Shown piece by piece: positions 16,243 through 25,064 of a stretch of DNA of 64,000 nt (position 1 is the first letter of the stretch; each line of letters opens with the position of its first letter). The notes below the pieces were generated by a model. The model saw only the letters and a program-made list of their open reading frames with translations, did not search any database and had not been told where the DNA came from. This DNA comes from an uncultured Bacilli bacterium (GTDB taxonomy: Bacteria; Bacillota_I; Bacilli_A; RF39; UBA660): positions 1-64,000 of the forward strand of contig CAKOLW010000003.1 of assembly GCA_934096405.1 (NCBI GenBank), read 5' to 3'. The position numbers and the translations under genes are program-made.

Positions 16243-17178
16243 ATGATTTATCTTTTATATGGTGAATTTGAAAATGACATAGATAGATTTATAAATAAAT
16301 TAATTAAAGATAATTCTATAGAGACTAAAATAGTTTATAATTATAAAGATACTACTATAGATGAAGTTATAAATGAGTGTTCCTATACTGATTTATTTGG
16401 TAATAAAAAGATAGTTATTTTGAATGAGTGTTTATTTTTAACTGGGAAAGAAACTTTAGATAGTGATAAATTAAATAATTATATAGAAAATCCCAACTCG
16501 GATGTTATATTAGTATTTAAAATTGTTGTAGATAAGTTAGATGAAAGAAAAAAATTAGTTAAATTAATTAAGAGTAAGTGTACAGTTAAAGAATTTAAAT
16601 TATTAGATAGTAGTAATATTAAAGATTATATTAAGAAATATTTTGAAGAGTTGGATTTTAAAATAGATAATATATCTATAAATGAAATAGCGGATAGACT
16701 TAAAGAGAATTCTAATGTTATAGATAGTGAATTAGATAAGTTGTATTTATATAAATTAAATGAAAAAGTTATTAATTTAGATGATGTTAAAAAAGTAGTT
16801 ACTAAGTATGATGATAATAAGATATTTAAATTAGTAGATGCTAGTATAAGAAAGAATAAAAGAGAAATATTTAATTTATATAAAGAGTTACTAAATGATA
16901 AAGAAGAACCTATAGTTATATTATCATTGTTAGCTAATCAATTTAGACTTATATATCAAGTTAAAGTATTATATGAAGATGGGTATAATTTTAAAGATAT
17001 AGGTGTTAAATTAAAAGAACATCCTTATAGAGTTCAACTAGCTTATAGTAATTCTTTAAATATAAGTAAGAGTGAAATAAAAGATATTTTATTAAAATTA
17101 TCTGATATAGATTATCAAATTAAAACTGGTTTTTTTGATAAAGAGAAAGGTTTAGAGGTATTTTTCTTAGAATTATAA
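16243..17178 (+). CDS. holA: DNA polymerase III delta subunit
   Basis: Delta opens the sliding clamp within the clamp loader. The 311-aa protein starts MIYLLYGEFENDIDRFINKL, where the family has YLLYGEEPFLI. It continues through the AAA+-like domains (DLFGNKKIVILNE; DERKKLVKLIKSKCTVKEF) and the C-terminal collar domain (ILSLLANQFRLIYQVKVL, then HPYRVQLAY). The ATG at 16243 has GAGGTG 6 bases upstream; the upstream GTG lies inside that site. Identification rests on overall pattern, since delta is poorly conserved. Confidence 0.88.
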   Translation: MIYLLYGEFENDIDRFINKLIKDNSIETKIVYNYKDTTIDEVINECSYTDLFGNKKIVILNECLFLTGKETLDSDKLNNYIENPNSDVILVFKIVVDKLDERKKLVKLIKSKCTVKEFKLLDSSNIKDYIKKYFEELDFKIDNISINEIADRLKENSNVIDSELDKLYLYKLNEKVINLDDVKKVVTKYDDNKIFKLVDASIRKNKREIFNLYKELLNDKEEPIVILSLLANQFRLIYQVKVLYEDGYNFKDIGVKLKEHPYRVQLAYSNSLNISKSEIKDILLKLSDIDYQIKTGFFDKEKGLEVFFLEL

Positions 17179-17238
17179 TAAAAATATTGCATTTTTAAAT
17201 AAAAAATATTAAAATTTTATTAGAAAGTAGGAAGTAGT

Positions 17239-17553
17239 ATGGAAGTAAGAAATAAAATAAAACTTGATTTATTAGTTGAATATTTATCAAGTTTAGAAGA
17301 AGTAGAAGGGGTTCTAGTTAATTATGATGCTAATAATAAACCTACGTTGTCTGTAGTGTGTTATAAGAAATCTAATAATTATTTGATTAATGAATTACCA
17401 ATAGTAGTTAATAATTCTAGTAGTTATGATTTAAATAAACCTAATTATTATTTTGATAAACTAATGTGTAGTGAAATATTGTATGATAGGGATTATAGAT
17501 TAAGTACTATTAAAAATAATGCTATTGGTGCTTCTAGAAAATTGGCTTTATAA
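17239..17553 (+). CDS. Hypothetical protein, 104 aa
   Basis: A small soluble protein with a helical N-terminus (KIKLDLLVEYLSSLEEVEGV), beta strands and a C-terminal EILYDRDYRLS. There is a faint resemblance to minimal nucleotidyltransferase scaffolds, but no GSxxxG motif or acidic pair, so I leave it unassigned. AGGAAG precedes the ATG. Its stop codon lies in the loop of the terminator. Confidence 0.6.
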   Translation: MEVRNKIKLDLLVEYLSSLEEVEGVLVNYDANNKPTLSVVCYKKSNNYLINELPIVVNNSSSYDLNKPNYYFDKLMCSEILYDRDYRLSTIKNNAIGASRKLAL

Positions 17554-17567
17554 AGTCAATTTTTTTC
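17541..17567 (+). terminator. Intrinsic terminator overlapping stop codon
   Basis: ATTGGCTTTA (17541-17550) pairs with TAAAGTCAAT (17551-17560) with one G-T pair, followed by a run of seven T. It insulates polC from the upstream gene. Confidence 0.85.
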
Positions 17568-17577
17568 TATTGTTTGC

Positions 17578-17606
17578 TTGTTAATTTAAATGTTAGTTGT
17601 TATAAT
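17578..17606 (+). promoter_or_regulatory. polC promoter
   Basis: TTGTTA, a 17-base spacer and TATAAT (17601-17606) with an extended -10 TGT. The polC ATG (17633) has AGAAGGTG upstream. Confidence 0.75.
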
Positions 17607-17632
17607 AAATATTATGACAGAAGGTGTGTTAA

Positions 17633-20600
17633 ATGGATAATAGGTTAGTAAGATTTTTTGATAAAATTAATTTAGAGAAAGAGTATTATAAATTTTTTGA
17701 AGGGGCTAAATTAGAAAATGTTTTAGTAGATAATTATAATAGTACTTGGACACTTTATATAATGATAGATAAAATGATAGATGTTAGTTTATTTGATTTG
17801 TTATGTGTTAAATCTAGTAAATTACCATTAATTAGTAAAGTTTATTTTGTATGGAAACATGATGATATAGATAAATTAAAAGAATATGTATTATATATAT
17901 TTAATAATTATCAAGAGAAGTGTCCTATGCTTAAGAGTATTAAAGATGAAGATATTAATATAGATGGATTAAATATTAATTTTGAAGTATCTAGTAATGC
18001 AGAGTTAAATAAGATTAATGAAGTTATTCCTAAAATGAGAGAATTTTTATTAAATATGGGATTTTTAGGTGTTAAAATTAATGTCTGTATAAGTGAAAGT
18101 AAGAGTAATGAAATACAAGAAATGATTAAACAAAAAGATATAGTAGAGGTTATAGAAAAACAAGAAAGTCCTCTTATTATGGGAAATCCTATAAAAAGTA
18201 ATGCCACACCTGTTAAAAATATAATTGCAGAAATGAATGATGTTACGGTAGAAGTTTTTGTGTTCGGTAGTGAACTAAAAGAAACTGCTAGTGGATTTAA
18301 TATAATTACATATAAAATAAGTGATTATACTGATAGTATATATGCTAAAATATTTACTAAAGATAAAGATATAACTAAAATGCTAGGTAAAAGAATTCAA
18401 GAGGGCTCTTGGTATAGAATGAAAGGTTATGTTAAACATGATACTTATTTAAATGATTTAGTGTTTAATATAAGAGATATAGAAACATTTAATAGAGAAG
18501 TTAGTAAAAGACATGATAATGCTCCTGTCAAAAGAGTTGAATTACATTGTCATACAACTATGAGTCAAATGGATGGCTTAATTGAACCCAAAAAGTTACT
18601 TAAAAAAGTCAAAAGTTTTGGTATGCGTGGGGTTGGAATTACTGACAAAAATGGTATTCAATGTTTTCCTAAAGTATATAAAGGCAAAGAAGATTTAGAG
18701 GTATATTTTGGAGTAGAACTATTTGTTGTAGATGATGAAGTATTAATAATAAATAAAGATTCTGATAAAAGTTTGATGAATAGTGAATATGTTGTATTTG
18801 ATACAGAAACAACAGGATTTAATGCAACTGCAGGAGACCAAATGATAGAAATTGGTGCAGTAAAAATAAAAAATGGTACTATTACTGATAGATTTGATGA
18901 ATTGATTAATCCTGGATTTAAACTAAAAGAATGGACTACAACATTTACAAATATTACAGATGAAATGTTAAAAGATAAAGATGATGAAGAAACTGTAGTA
19001 AAAAGATTTAAAGAGTGGATTGGAGATGCTCCAATGGTTGCACAAAATGCAAGATTTGATATATCTTTTATGGAGAGTGCATACCAAAAATATAATTTAG
19101 GAACATTTGATAATGTAGTACTTGATACAATGGAAATAAGTAAAGCACAAAATCCAGATGCTACTAAACATAGTTTAAGTGCATTAGTTAAGAGATACGG
19201 AGTACACTTTGAAGAAGATAAGCACCATCGTGCTGACTATGATGCTGAGGGAACAGCACTTGTTTTTTATAAAATGTTGAAAGCATTAAGTAGTGGTTAT
19301 GAAACAATAAGTGATTTAAAAAAATTAGTTAATCCTGATTTAGCATATAAAATGAATAGGCCTTATCATGTGACGGTTTATGCTATTAATAATGTTGGTC
19401 TTAGAAATATGTTTCAAATTATTAGTTATGCAACAACTAAGTATTTTTATAAAACTCCTAGAACTCCTAAAAGTTTATTGACTAAGCATAGAGAAGGTTT
19501 AATAATAGGAAGTGGATGTGTTAATGGTGAAATATTTGAAGCAGCAAAAAGAAATACTGAAGAAGAATTAATGAATTTAATGAAATATTATGATTTTATA
19601 GAGATTAATCCACCTAGTATAATGGGCTATTTAGTTGAAAGTGGAGAGGTAACTAGTAAAGCTGATATTTATAATATAATAAATAAAATAATTAGAAGTG
19701 CAGAAAAAGTAGATAAAATGGTGGTTGCTACAGGAGATGTTCATACATTAGATCCTGAAGATAATATATACAGAGAGATTTTAGTTGTACAGAAACAACC
19801 TGGTGGTGGATTCCATCCTTTATTTAAGCCTAATATTAAAACAATACCTAATGCATATTTGATGACAACAGAAGAAATGCTTAAAGAATTTGAATTTTTA
19901 GGTGAAGAAAAAGCTTATGAAATAGTTGTAACTAATTCAAATAAAGTTGCCGATATGTTTGATACTGTAGAAATAGTTAAACCTGGGTTAAATCCTCCTA
20001 GAATGGAAAATTCTGTACAAATAATAAAAGATACTGTTTATGGTAATGCACATAGAATTTATGGAGAAGAGTTACCAGAAATAATTGCTACAAGACTAGA
20101 TAAAGAATTGTCAGGTATTATAAATGGTGGTTATGATGTTATTTATTTGATTGCACAAAGACTTGTAGAAAATTCTAATGCTCATGGTTATATTGTTGGT
20201 AGCCGTGGTAGTGTTGGTTCAAGCTTGGTTGCAACCTTCTGTGGTATAACTGAAGTTAATCCGTTGCCCCCTCATTATGTATGTCCAGAATGCAAAAAGA
20301 GTATATTTGAATTAGATGGTAAACCACTTAATTTGACATATGGTAGTGGATTTGATATGCCAGAAAGACATTGTGAATGTGGTGCTTTAATGAAAAGACA
20401 AGGTCAAGATATTCCGTTTGAAACCTTCCTTGGATTTAATGCCGATAAAACACCAGATATAGATTTGAACTTTAGTGGAGAATATCAAGCAGAAGCTCAT
20501 AACTATACTAAAGTGTTATTTGGAGAAAAGAATGTTTATCGTGCAGGTACTGTTTCTACTATTGCTGAAAAAACAGCATATGGTTTTGTTAAAATATATG

Positions 20601-21904
20601 CAGAAGATAAAGGTATAACAATGCGTAGGCCTGAAATAGAAAGACTTGCACAGGGTATTACTGGTATTAAAAGAACTAGTGGACAACATCCAGGTGGAAT
20701 TATAGTTATACCTGATTATAAAGATGTTTTTGACTTTACTCCTTATCAATATCCGGCTGAAAATACAGAGGCTGCTTGGTATACAACACACTTTGAATTC
20801 CATGATATAGAAGAAAATGTACTTAAACTAGATATACTAGGTCACGATGATCCAACAGTACTAAAATATTTAAGTGATGATGTTAAAATAGATATAAATG
20901 ATATACCACTAGATGATAGGGGAGTAATAAGTTTATTTAATAGTCCAGAAGCTTTAGGTGTAACTCGTGAACAAATAAATTGTTATTCTGGAACTCTTGG
21001 AATACCTGAATTTGGTACAAATTTTGTAATCAATATGCTTGAAGAAATAAAACCACAAAAGTTTGCAGATTTAATTAAAATATCTGGATTATCTCATGGT
21101 ACAGATGTTTGGAACGGCAATGCAAGAGATTTGATACTCGATGGAACTTGTGAATTTGATAAAGTTATAGGATGTCGTGATGACATAATGCTTTACTTAA
21201 TAAAGGCTGGAATACCTAATGGACAAGCATTCAAGATGAGTGAATTTATTCGTAAAGGCAAAGTTGGTAAAGATCCAGAAAAATGGGTTGAATTTAAACA
21301 AATACTTACAGAACATGATGTACCTGATTGGTATATAAAGTCATGCGAAAAAATTAAATACATGTTTCCTAAAGCCCATGCTGCTGCATATGTTATTAAT
21401 GGTATAAGAGTTGCTTGGTTTAAACTATATCATCCAATTAATTATTACAGAGTTTATTTAAGTATTAGACAAAGTGATTTCGATTTGGATTCAATGATTA
21501 AAGGTAAAACAGCTATTAAACAAGCAATACAAAATTTGGAAGCTAAAGGTTTTGATAGAAGTAATAAAGAGGATAGTACCCTTTCAAGTTTAACTATATG
21601 TAACGAAATGGTGGAAAGAGGTTTCTATTTTACTAATATTAGCATAAAAGATAGCGATGCAACAATGTTTAAAGTTACACCAGACGGTAAAGGATTAATA
21701 CCTCCATTTACAACTTTAGATGGAATGGGTGATGTAGCCGCTTTAAAAATTGTTGAAGAAAGAAAAGATAGACCTTATGTAAGTATAGAAGATTTACAAG
21801 TAAGAGGTAAAGTTAGTCAAGCGTTAATTGATAGATTAAGAGGACTTGGAGCACTAGATGAACTTCCAGAAAGCAGTCAATTAACTTTAGATTTATTTAT
21901 GTAA
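17633..21904 (+). CDS. polC: DNA polymerase III PolC
   Basis: This is the replicative polymerase of low-GC Gram-positives (1423 aa). Domain order: N-terminal domains; OB fold (VTVEVFVFGSELKETASGF); PHP domain (VELHCHTTMSQMDG); proofreading exonuclease inserted in PHP (VFDTETTGF, then HHRADYD); polymerase with a Cys4 zinc site (CPEC ... CECG) and catalytic acids in DKTPDIDLNFSGEYQ. The terminal region ends LGALDELPESSQLTLDLF. In the PHP part the usual TDHAVVQ is TDKNGIQ, so the metal-binding His is replaced by Lys; PolC PHP domains vary and may be structural here. The gene stands alone between two terminators. Confidence 0.97.
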   Translation: MDNRLVRFFDKINLEKEYYKFFEGAKLENVLVDNYNSTWTLYIMIDKMIDVSLFDLLCVKSSKLPLISKVYFVWKHDDIDKLKEYVLYIFNNYQEKCPMLKSIKDEDINIDGLNINFEVSSNAELNKINEVIPKMREFLLNMGFLGVKINVCISESKSNEIQEMIKQKDIVEVIEKQESPLIMGNPIKSNATPVKNIIAEMNDVTVEVFVFGSELKETASGFNIITYKISDYTDSIYAKIFTKDKDITKMLGKRIQEGSWYRMKGYVKHDTYLNDLVFNIRDIETFNREVSKRHDNAPVKRVELHCHTTMSQMDGLIEPKKLLKKVKSFGMRGVGITDKNGIQCFPKVYKGKEDLEVYFGVELFVVDDEVLIINKDSDKSLMNSEYVVFDTETTGFNATAGDQMIEIGAVKIKNGTITDRFDELINPGFKLKEWTTTFTNITDEMLKDKDDEETVVKRFKEWIGDAPMVAQNARFDISFMESAYQKYNLGTFDNVVLDTMEISKAQNPDATKHSLSALVKRYGVHFEEDKHHRADYDAEGTALVFYKMLKALSSGYETISDLKKLVNPDLAYKMNRPYHVTVYAINNVGLRNMFQIISYATTKYFYKTPRTPKSLLTKHREGLIIGSGCVNGEIFEAAKRNTEEELMNLMKYYDFIEINPPSIMGYLVESGEVTSKADIYNIINKIIRSAEKVDKMVVATGDVHTLDPEDNIYREILVVQKQPGGGFHPLFKPNIKTIPNAYLMTTEEMLKEFEFLGEEKAYEIVVTNSNKVADMFDTVEIVKPGLNPPRMENSVQIIKDTVYGNAHRIYGEELPEIIATRLDKELSGIINGGYDVIYLIAQRLVENSNAHGYIVGSRGSVGSSLVATFCGITEVNPLPPHYVCPECKKSIFELDGKPLNLTYGSGFDMPERHCECGALMKRQGQDIPFETFLGFNADKTPDIDLNFSGEYQAEAHNYTKVLFGEKNVYRAGTVSTIAEKTAYGFVKIYAEDKGITMRRPEIERLAQGITGIKRTSGQHPGGIIVIPDYKDVFDFTPYQYPAENTEAAWYTTHFEFHDIEENVLKLDILGHDDPTVLKYLSDDVKIDINDIPLDDRGVISLFNSPEALGVTREQINCYSGTLGIPEFGTNFVINMLEEIKPQKFADLIKISGLSHGTDVWNGNARDLILDGTCEFDKVIGCRDDIMLYLIKAGIPNGQAFKMSEFIRKGKVGKDPEKWVEFKQILTEHDVPDWYIKSCEKIKYMFPKAHAAAYVINGIRVAWFKLYHPINYYRVYLSIRQSDFDLDSMIKGKTAIKQAIQNLEAKGFDRSNKEDSTLSSLTICNEMVERGFYFTNISIKDSDATMFKVTPDGKGLIPPFTTLDGMGDVAALKIVEERKDRPYVSIEDLQVRGKVSQALIDRLRGLGALDELPESSQLTLDLFM

Positions 21905-21931
21905 AAGTAGTTGAAAAATACTACTTTTTTT
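21903..21931 (+). terminator. polC terminator
   Basis: AAAAGTAGT (21903-21911) pairs with ACTACTTTT (21920-21928) and runs into T8. It is nearly the same hairpin as at 33750-33778. Confidence 0.88.
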
Positions 21932-21964
21932 GATATTATTAGTTTAGTGTAAGAGGATGATATC

Positions 21965-23689
21965 ATGAGTAAAGAAAAGAAATATATATTATTTGGTTTA
22001 GCATTAGTTTTAATTACTTTGTTGGGTATAACACTAGCATATTTTGTATCTAATGTTGAAGGAGGAAAAAGAACAGTTACAGTAAGTACTGGAGATTTAA
22101 GAGTAATATTTAATAATGGAGATAAAATTGAAGGAGTAGATATAGAACCTGGTTGGGAATTAACTAAAACATTTAGTATAGAAAATAAAACTAAAAGTGT
22201 ATATAAATATAATTTAGTTATTCAAGATTTAGTAAATACATTTGCATCTGATAATTTAGTATATAAAATAACAAGTACTAATGGTGGTTATAACATGACA
22301 GACTTTGAAGTACTACCAAAATCAGATACAGCAACAGATACAATATTAGCATATAGTTCTTCAATTAATGGAAAAGCAACACAAGAATATACTATATCAG
22401 TTAAATTTAAAGAAGAAGATAGAAATCAAAAAGAAGATATGGGCAAAGTAGTAACAGGTAAGATTTATATAACTAAAGGAACAGAAGGACCAATTTTGTT
22501 GAGTGAAGCAATATTAAGAGATAATCCCACAATAAGTGAAAGAACTTCATTTAGTAGTCCATTTAATGATACAACAACGGGAACATTGTTTACATCAACA
22601 GAAAGTATAACGGGAATAACAGATGTACCACAAGAAATTTACTATTATGCAGGGAATACAACTAATAACTGGGTAAAGTTTGGTAAAGAAACAATCAATG
22701 GGTGTATATATAATGAACGTAAAGTAAATTATATGTATGACACTGGATTCAAAATAGTTGAAACAAGTGATGAGTGTTCTTCAACCAATGTTTGTGTAGT
22801 ATCTGATGACCTAATTCCATATGTTGGATTTACTGAGGAAACATGTAATTTAAACGGAGGCACATGGACTACAGAAAAGGCAACATATGTGACTGAAATG
22901 GTAAAAGATATATATTGGAGAATAATGAGAACAAATCATGATGGAAGTATAAGATTGCTATATGCAGGAACTAATCCCAGCACAATTAATGCTTATATTA
23001 AAACAAGCAAAATTAATTCTTTAAATAATAGTCCAAAATATGCTAGTTATAAATATGGAGAGGATGATAGCACGTTAGATGAAATAAGGACTAATACAAC
23101 TGATAGTACAATAAAAATGACATTAGATACATGGTATCAAAGCAACTTAACAAATTATACAAAATACTTAAGTACAAGTGCGGTATATTGTAATGATAGA
23201 AGCTTGGGAACAGGACAAACATATAGTTCGACAACAAGTTTTAGTTTTGCACCATATAAAAGATTATATACAGATAAAACACCAACATATAATTGTAGTG
23301 ATATAAGAGATTCATTCAGTGTAGAAAATACAAGTGCACAACTTACTTACCCAATAGCCTTAATGACAGCAGACGAAATAGCTTATGCGGGTGGAGTAAT
23401 TGGACAAGACATGAATAAACCTTATGCTTGGTTTGCAGGTAATAGTAATGGCAGATCAATAACCGCTGGTGAGCTTATTGGATGGTGGCTAATGTCACCT
23501 GCTGAATGGGATAGTAAAGTTGTAAGGACATGGTATTCAGATGCTGTTTATCCTAGTTTGAATACTCAACATACAGATACTAATTCTGCTGTTCGTCCAG
23601 TCATTTCTCTAAACTCTTGTGTCAAAGCAACAGGAACAGGAACTACTGATGATCCATATGTAGTGGATGAAAATAGTTCTACATGTTAG
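21965..23689 (+). CDS. TasA-like surface protein with shared hypervariable module (paralogue 3 of 8)
   Basis: Residues 1-30 form a SipW-type signal peptide (KEKKYILFGLALVLITLLG, then ITLAYF). Residues about 30-175 resemble TasA/camelysin biofilm-fibre proteins: STGDLRVIFNNGDKIEG, EPGWELTKTFSIENKTK, YTISVKFKEEDRNQKED and GKIYITKG. The shared module follows: AILRDNPTISERTSF, TNNWVKFG, a Cys-rich insert of about 70 residues, YWRIMRTNHDGS, YCNDRSLG, YPIALMTADE, WWLMSP, RPVISLNSC, GTGTTDDPYVVDE and a terminal Cys. The mid-module closely matches paralogue 2. GAGGATG precedes the ATG. It is probably secreted into or onto surface fibres; the ligand is unknown. Confidence 0.85.
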   Translation: MSKEKKYILFGLALVLITLLGITLAYFVSNVEGGKRTVTVSTGDLRVIFNNGDKIEGVDIEPGWELTKTFSIENKTKSVYKYNLVIQDLVNTFASDNLVYKITSTNGGYNMTDFEVLPKSDTATDTILAYSSSINGKATQEYTISVKFKEEDRNQKEDMGKVVTGKIYITKGTEGPILLSEAILRDNPTISERTSFSSPFNDTTTGTLFTSTESITGITDVPQEIYYYAGNTTNNWVKFGKETINGCIYNERKVNYMYDTGFKIVETSDECSSTNVCVVSDDLIPYVGFTEETCNLNGGTWTTEKATYVTEMVKDIYWRIMRTNHDGSIRLLYAGTNPSTINAYIKTSKINSLNNSPKYASYKYGEDDSTLDEIRTNTTDSTIKMTLDTWYQSNLTNYTKYLSTSAVYCNDRSLGTGQTYSSTTSFSFAPYKRLYTDKTPTYNCSDIRDSFSVENTSAQLTYPIALMTADEIAYAGGVIGQDMNKPYAWFAGNSNGRSITAGELIGWWLMSPAEWDSKVVRTWYSDAVYPSLNTQHTDTNSAVRPVISLNSCVKATGTGTTDDPYVVDENSSTC

Positions 23690-23696
23690 AAATATT

Positions 23697-23729
23697 AAGT
23701 TTATTATTGCGAAATAATAGACTTTTTTT
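23697..23729 (+). terminator. Intrinsic terminator
   Basis: AAGTTTATTATT (23697-23708) pairs with AATAATAGACTT (23713-23724) around loop GCGA with one mismatch, then a T-run. Confidence 0.88.
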
Positions 23730-23746
23730 GTTATATTTGATAAAAT
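23718..23746 (+). promoter_or_regulatory. rsmE promoter producing a leaderless mRNA
   Basis: TAGACT (23718-23723), 17 bases, TAAAAT (23741-23746) with an extended -10 TGA. The ATG of rsmE is only 6 bases downstream, and no ribosome site exists between. Confidence 0.6.
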
Positions 23747-23752
23747 TTAGTT

Positions 23753-24457
23753 ATGCAACAGTATTTTAGTAAAATTAGAAAAAAAGATATATTACATTTA
23801 AATGAAGAGGATTTACATCATATTAAGAATGTTATGAGAATTAAGTGTGGAGATGAGTTAATAGTTAATAATGATGGAGTGTCTTATATGTGTAAATTAA
23901 ATAGTGATGGAGTGTCTGCTACTATAAGTGGTGTATATAAGTGTACTGATGAAATATATATACATGCTTATATTCCAGTACTTACTGAAGAGAAGATTAG
24001 TTTTATTTTTGAAAAGGGTACTGAAATGGGAGTGTGTGAATTTACTCCAGTTAATTTTGAAAGATGTAAATTTATATTAAATAAAGAAAAAGAAAGTAAA
24101 AAAATAATTAGATGGGAAAGAATAGTAAAAGAAGCTAGTGAACAGTCTAGAAGAGTGAATATACCTAAAATAAATAATATAATTAATGTTAGAGATATTA
24201 GTGTATGTGATGGTGTAAATATTTTGTGTTCACTTGACAAGGAAAATGTAAAAAGTATTAAAAAGGTGTTAAATGAAGAGTCAATATGTGATAAAATAAA
24301 TTTAGTATTTGGACCAGAAGGTGGAATATCTAAAGATGAGGAAAAATACCTTGAAAATATTGGATTTACTAAAACTTCTCTAGGCCCGAATGTATTAAGA
24401 ACTGAGACAGTTATTATAAATGTATGTTCAGTTGTAAACTATGTAAAGGGTGAATGA
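23753..24457 (+). CDS. rsmE: 16S rRNA (uracil-1498-N3)-methyltransferase
   Basis: RsmE is a SPOUT-class enzyme that methylates U1498 of 16S rRNA using SAM. The 234-aa protein starts MQQYFSKI, has HHIKNVMRIKCGDEL in the PUA-like domain, EKGTEMGV and EASEQSRR in the centre, and the knot motifs LVFGPEGGISKDE and LGPNVLRTETVI at the end. All family signatures are present. The start is unusual: the promoter -10 box lies 6 bases before the ATG, which suggests leaderless translation. Confidence 0.95.
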   Translation: MQQYFSKIRKKDILHLNEEDLHHIKNVMRIKCGDELIVNNDGVSYMCKLNSDGVSATISGVYKCTDEIYIHAYIPVLTEEKISFIFEKGTEMGVCEFTPVNFERCKFILNKEKESKKIIRWERIVKEASEQSRRVNIPKINNIINVRDISVCDGVNILCSLDKENVKSIKKVLNEESICDKINLVFGPEGGISKDEEKYLENIGFTKTSLGPNVLRTETVIINVCSVVNYVKGE

Positions 24458-24458
24458 T

Positions 24459-25064
24459 ATGAGTAGTGGAATTAATAATTTTATAAGTTTATTATTAAAG
24501 GGTGATTTCTTTTTGATATTTTTAATTGTTATAGTACTTGTTATAATTGCTACTATAATATATTTGATTAAACTTCAAATGGATGAAAAACTTTATTATG
24601 AAGATGAAGAATTTGATGAAACTGATGAAAGTATTAATTCTATTAAAGATGAAGTAAAAAAAGAACCTATTATTAAACAAGAGAGATTTAATTTTGAAGA
24701 TAATAAAAAAGATATAATTTCTAATTATGAAGATGAACAAGAAGAACTTGCGATTATAAGTGCTTCTGAATTAGAAAAAAGATTAGAAGAAATGAAGAAG
24801 AATAATCAATTAGAAACACATGAAAGACAAATTGAAGAATATGAACAAGAACAAGAGAATAAGGCTATTATTAGTTATGATGAATTATTAAAAAGAGCTA
24901 GTACTAATACTATAAGTTATGAAAGTGAAGAAAATTTAGATGGTATTAAGATAGGTAAAGTTGATACTAAGAGTATAGAGACTTATAGTGAAACTAATGA
25001 TAAACCTTATTATAAGGAAGAAGCATTTTTACAAAGTTTAAAAGAATTCAGGAGGGCATTATAA
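24459..25064 (+). CDS. Membrane-anchored acidic coiled-coil protein
   Basis: A 201-aa protein with one transmembrane segment (about residues 17-40, FFLIFLIVIVLVIIATIIYL) followed by a long Glu/Lys-rich cytoplasmic or extracellular helix. Two internal repeats, EQEELAIISASELEKR and EQENKAIISYDELLKR, are visible. No enzyme motif is present. The ATG at 24459 follows the rsmE stop by one base with AGGGTGA upstream, and the gene overlaps mtaB by one base, so it is in an rsmE operon. Function is unknown; it may be a scaffold of the envelope or division apparatus. Confidence 0.75.
   Translation: MSSGINNFISLLLKGDFFLIFLIVIVLVIIATIIYLIKLQMDEKLYYEDEEFDETDESINSIKDEVKKEPIIKQERFNFEDNKKDIISNYEDEQEELAIISASELEKRLEEMKKNNQLETHERQIEEYEQEQENKAIISYDELLKRASTNTISYESEENLDGIKIGKVDTKSIETYSETNDKPYYKEEAFLQSLKEFRRAL

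Noticed and set aside
17911..18207. 98-aa minus-strand hydrophobic frame inside polC
   Set aside because: A shadow of AT-rich polC codons. Similar shadows inside uvrC, aspS, ileS, rsmE and the surface genes were also left out.
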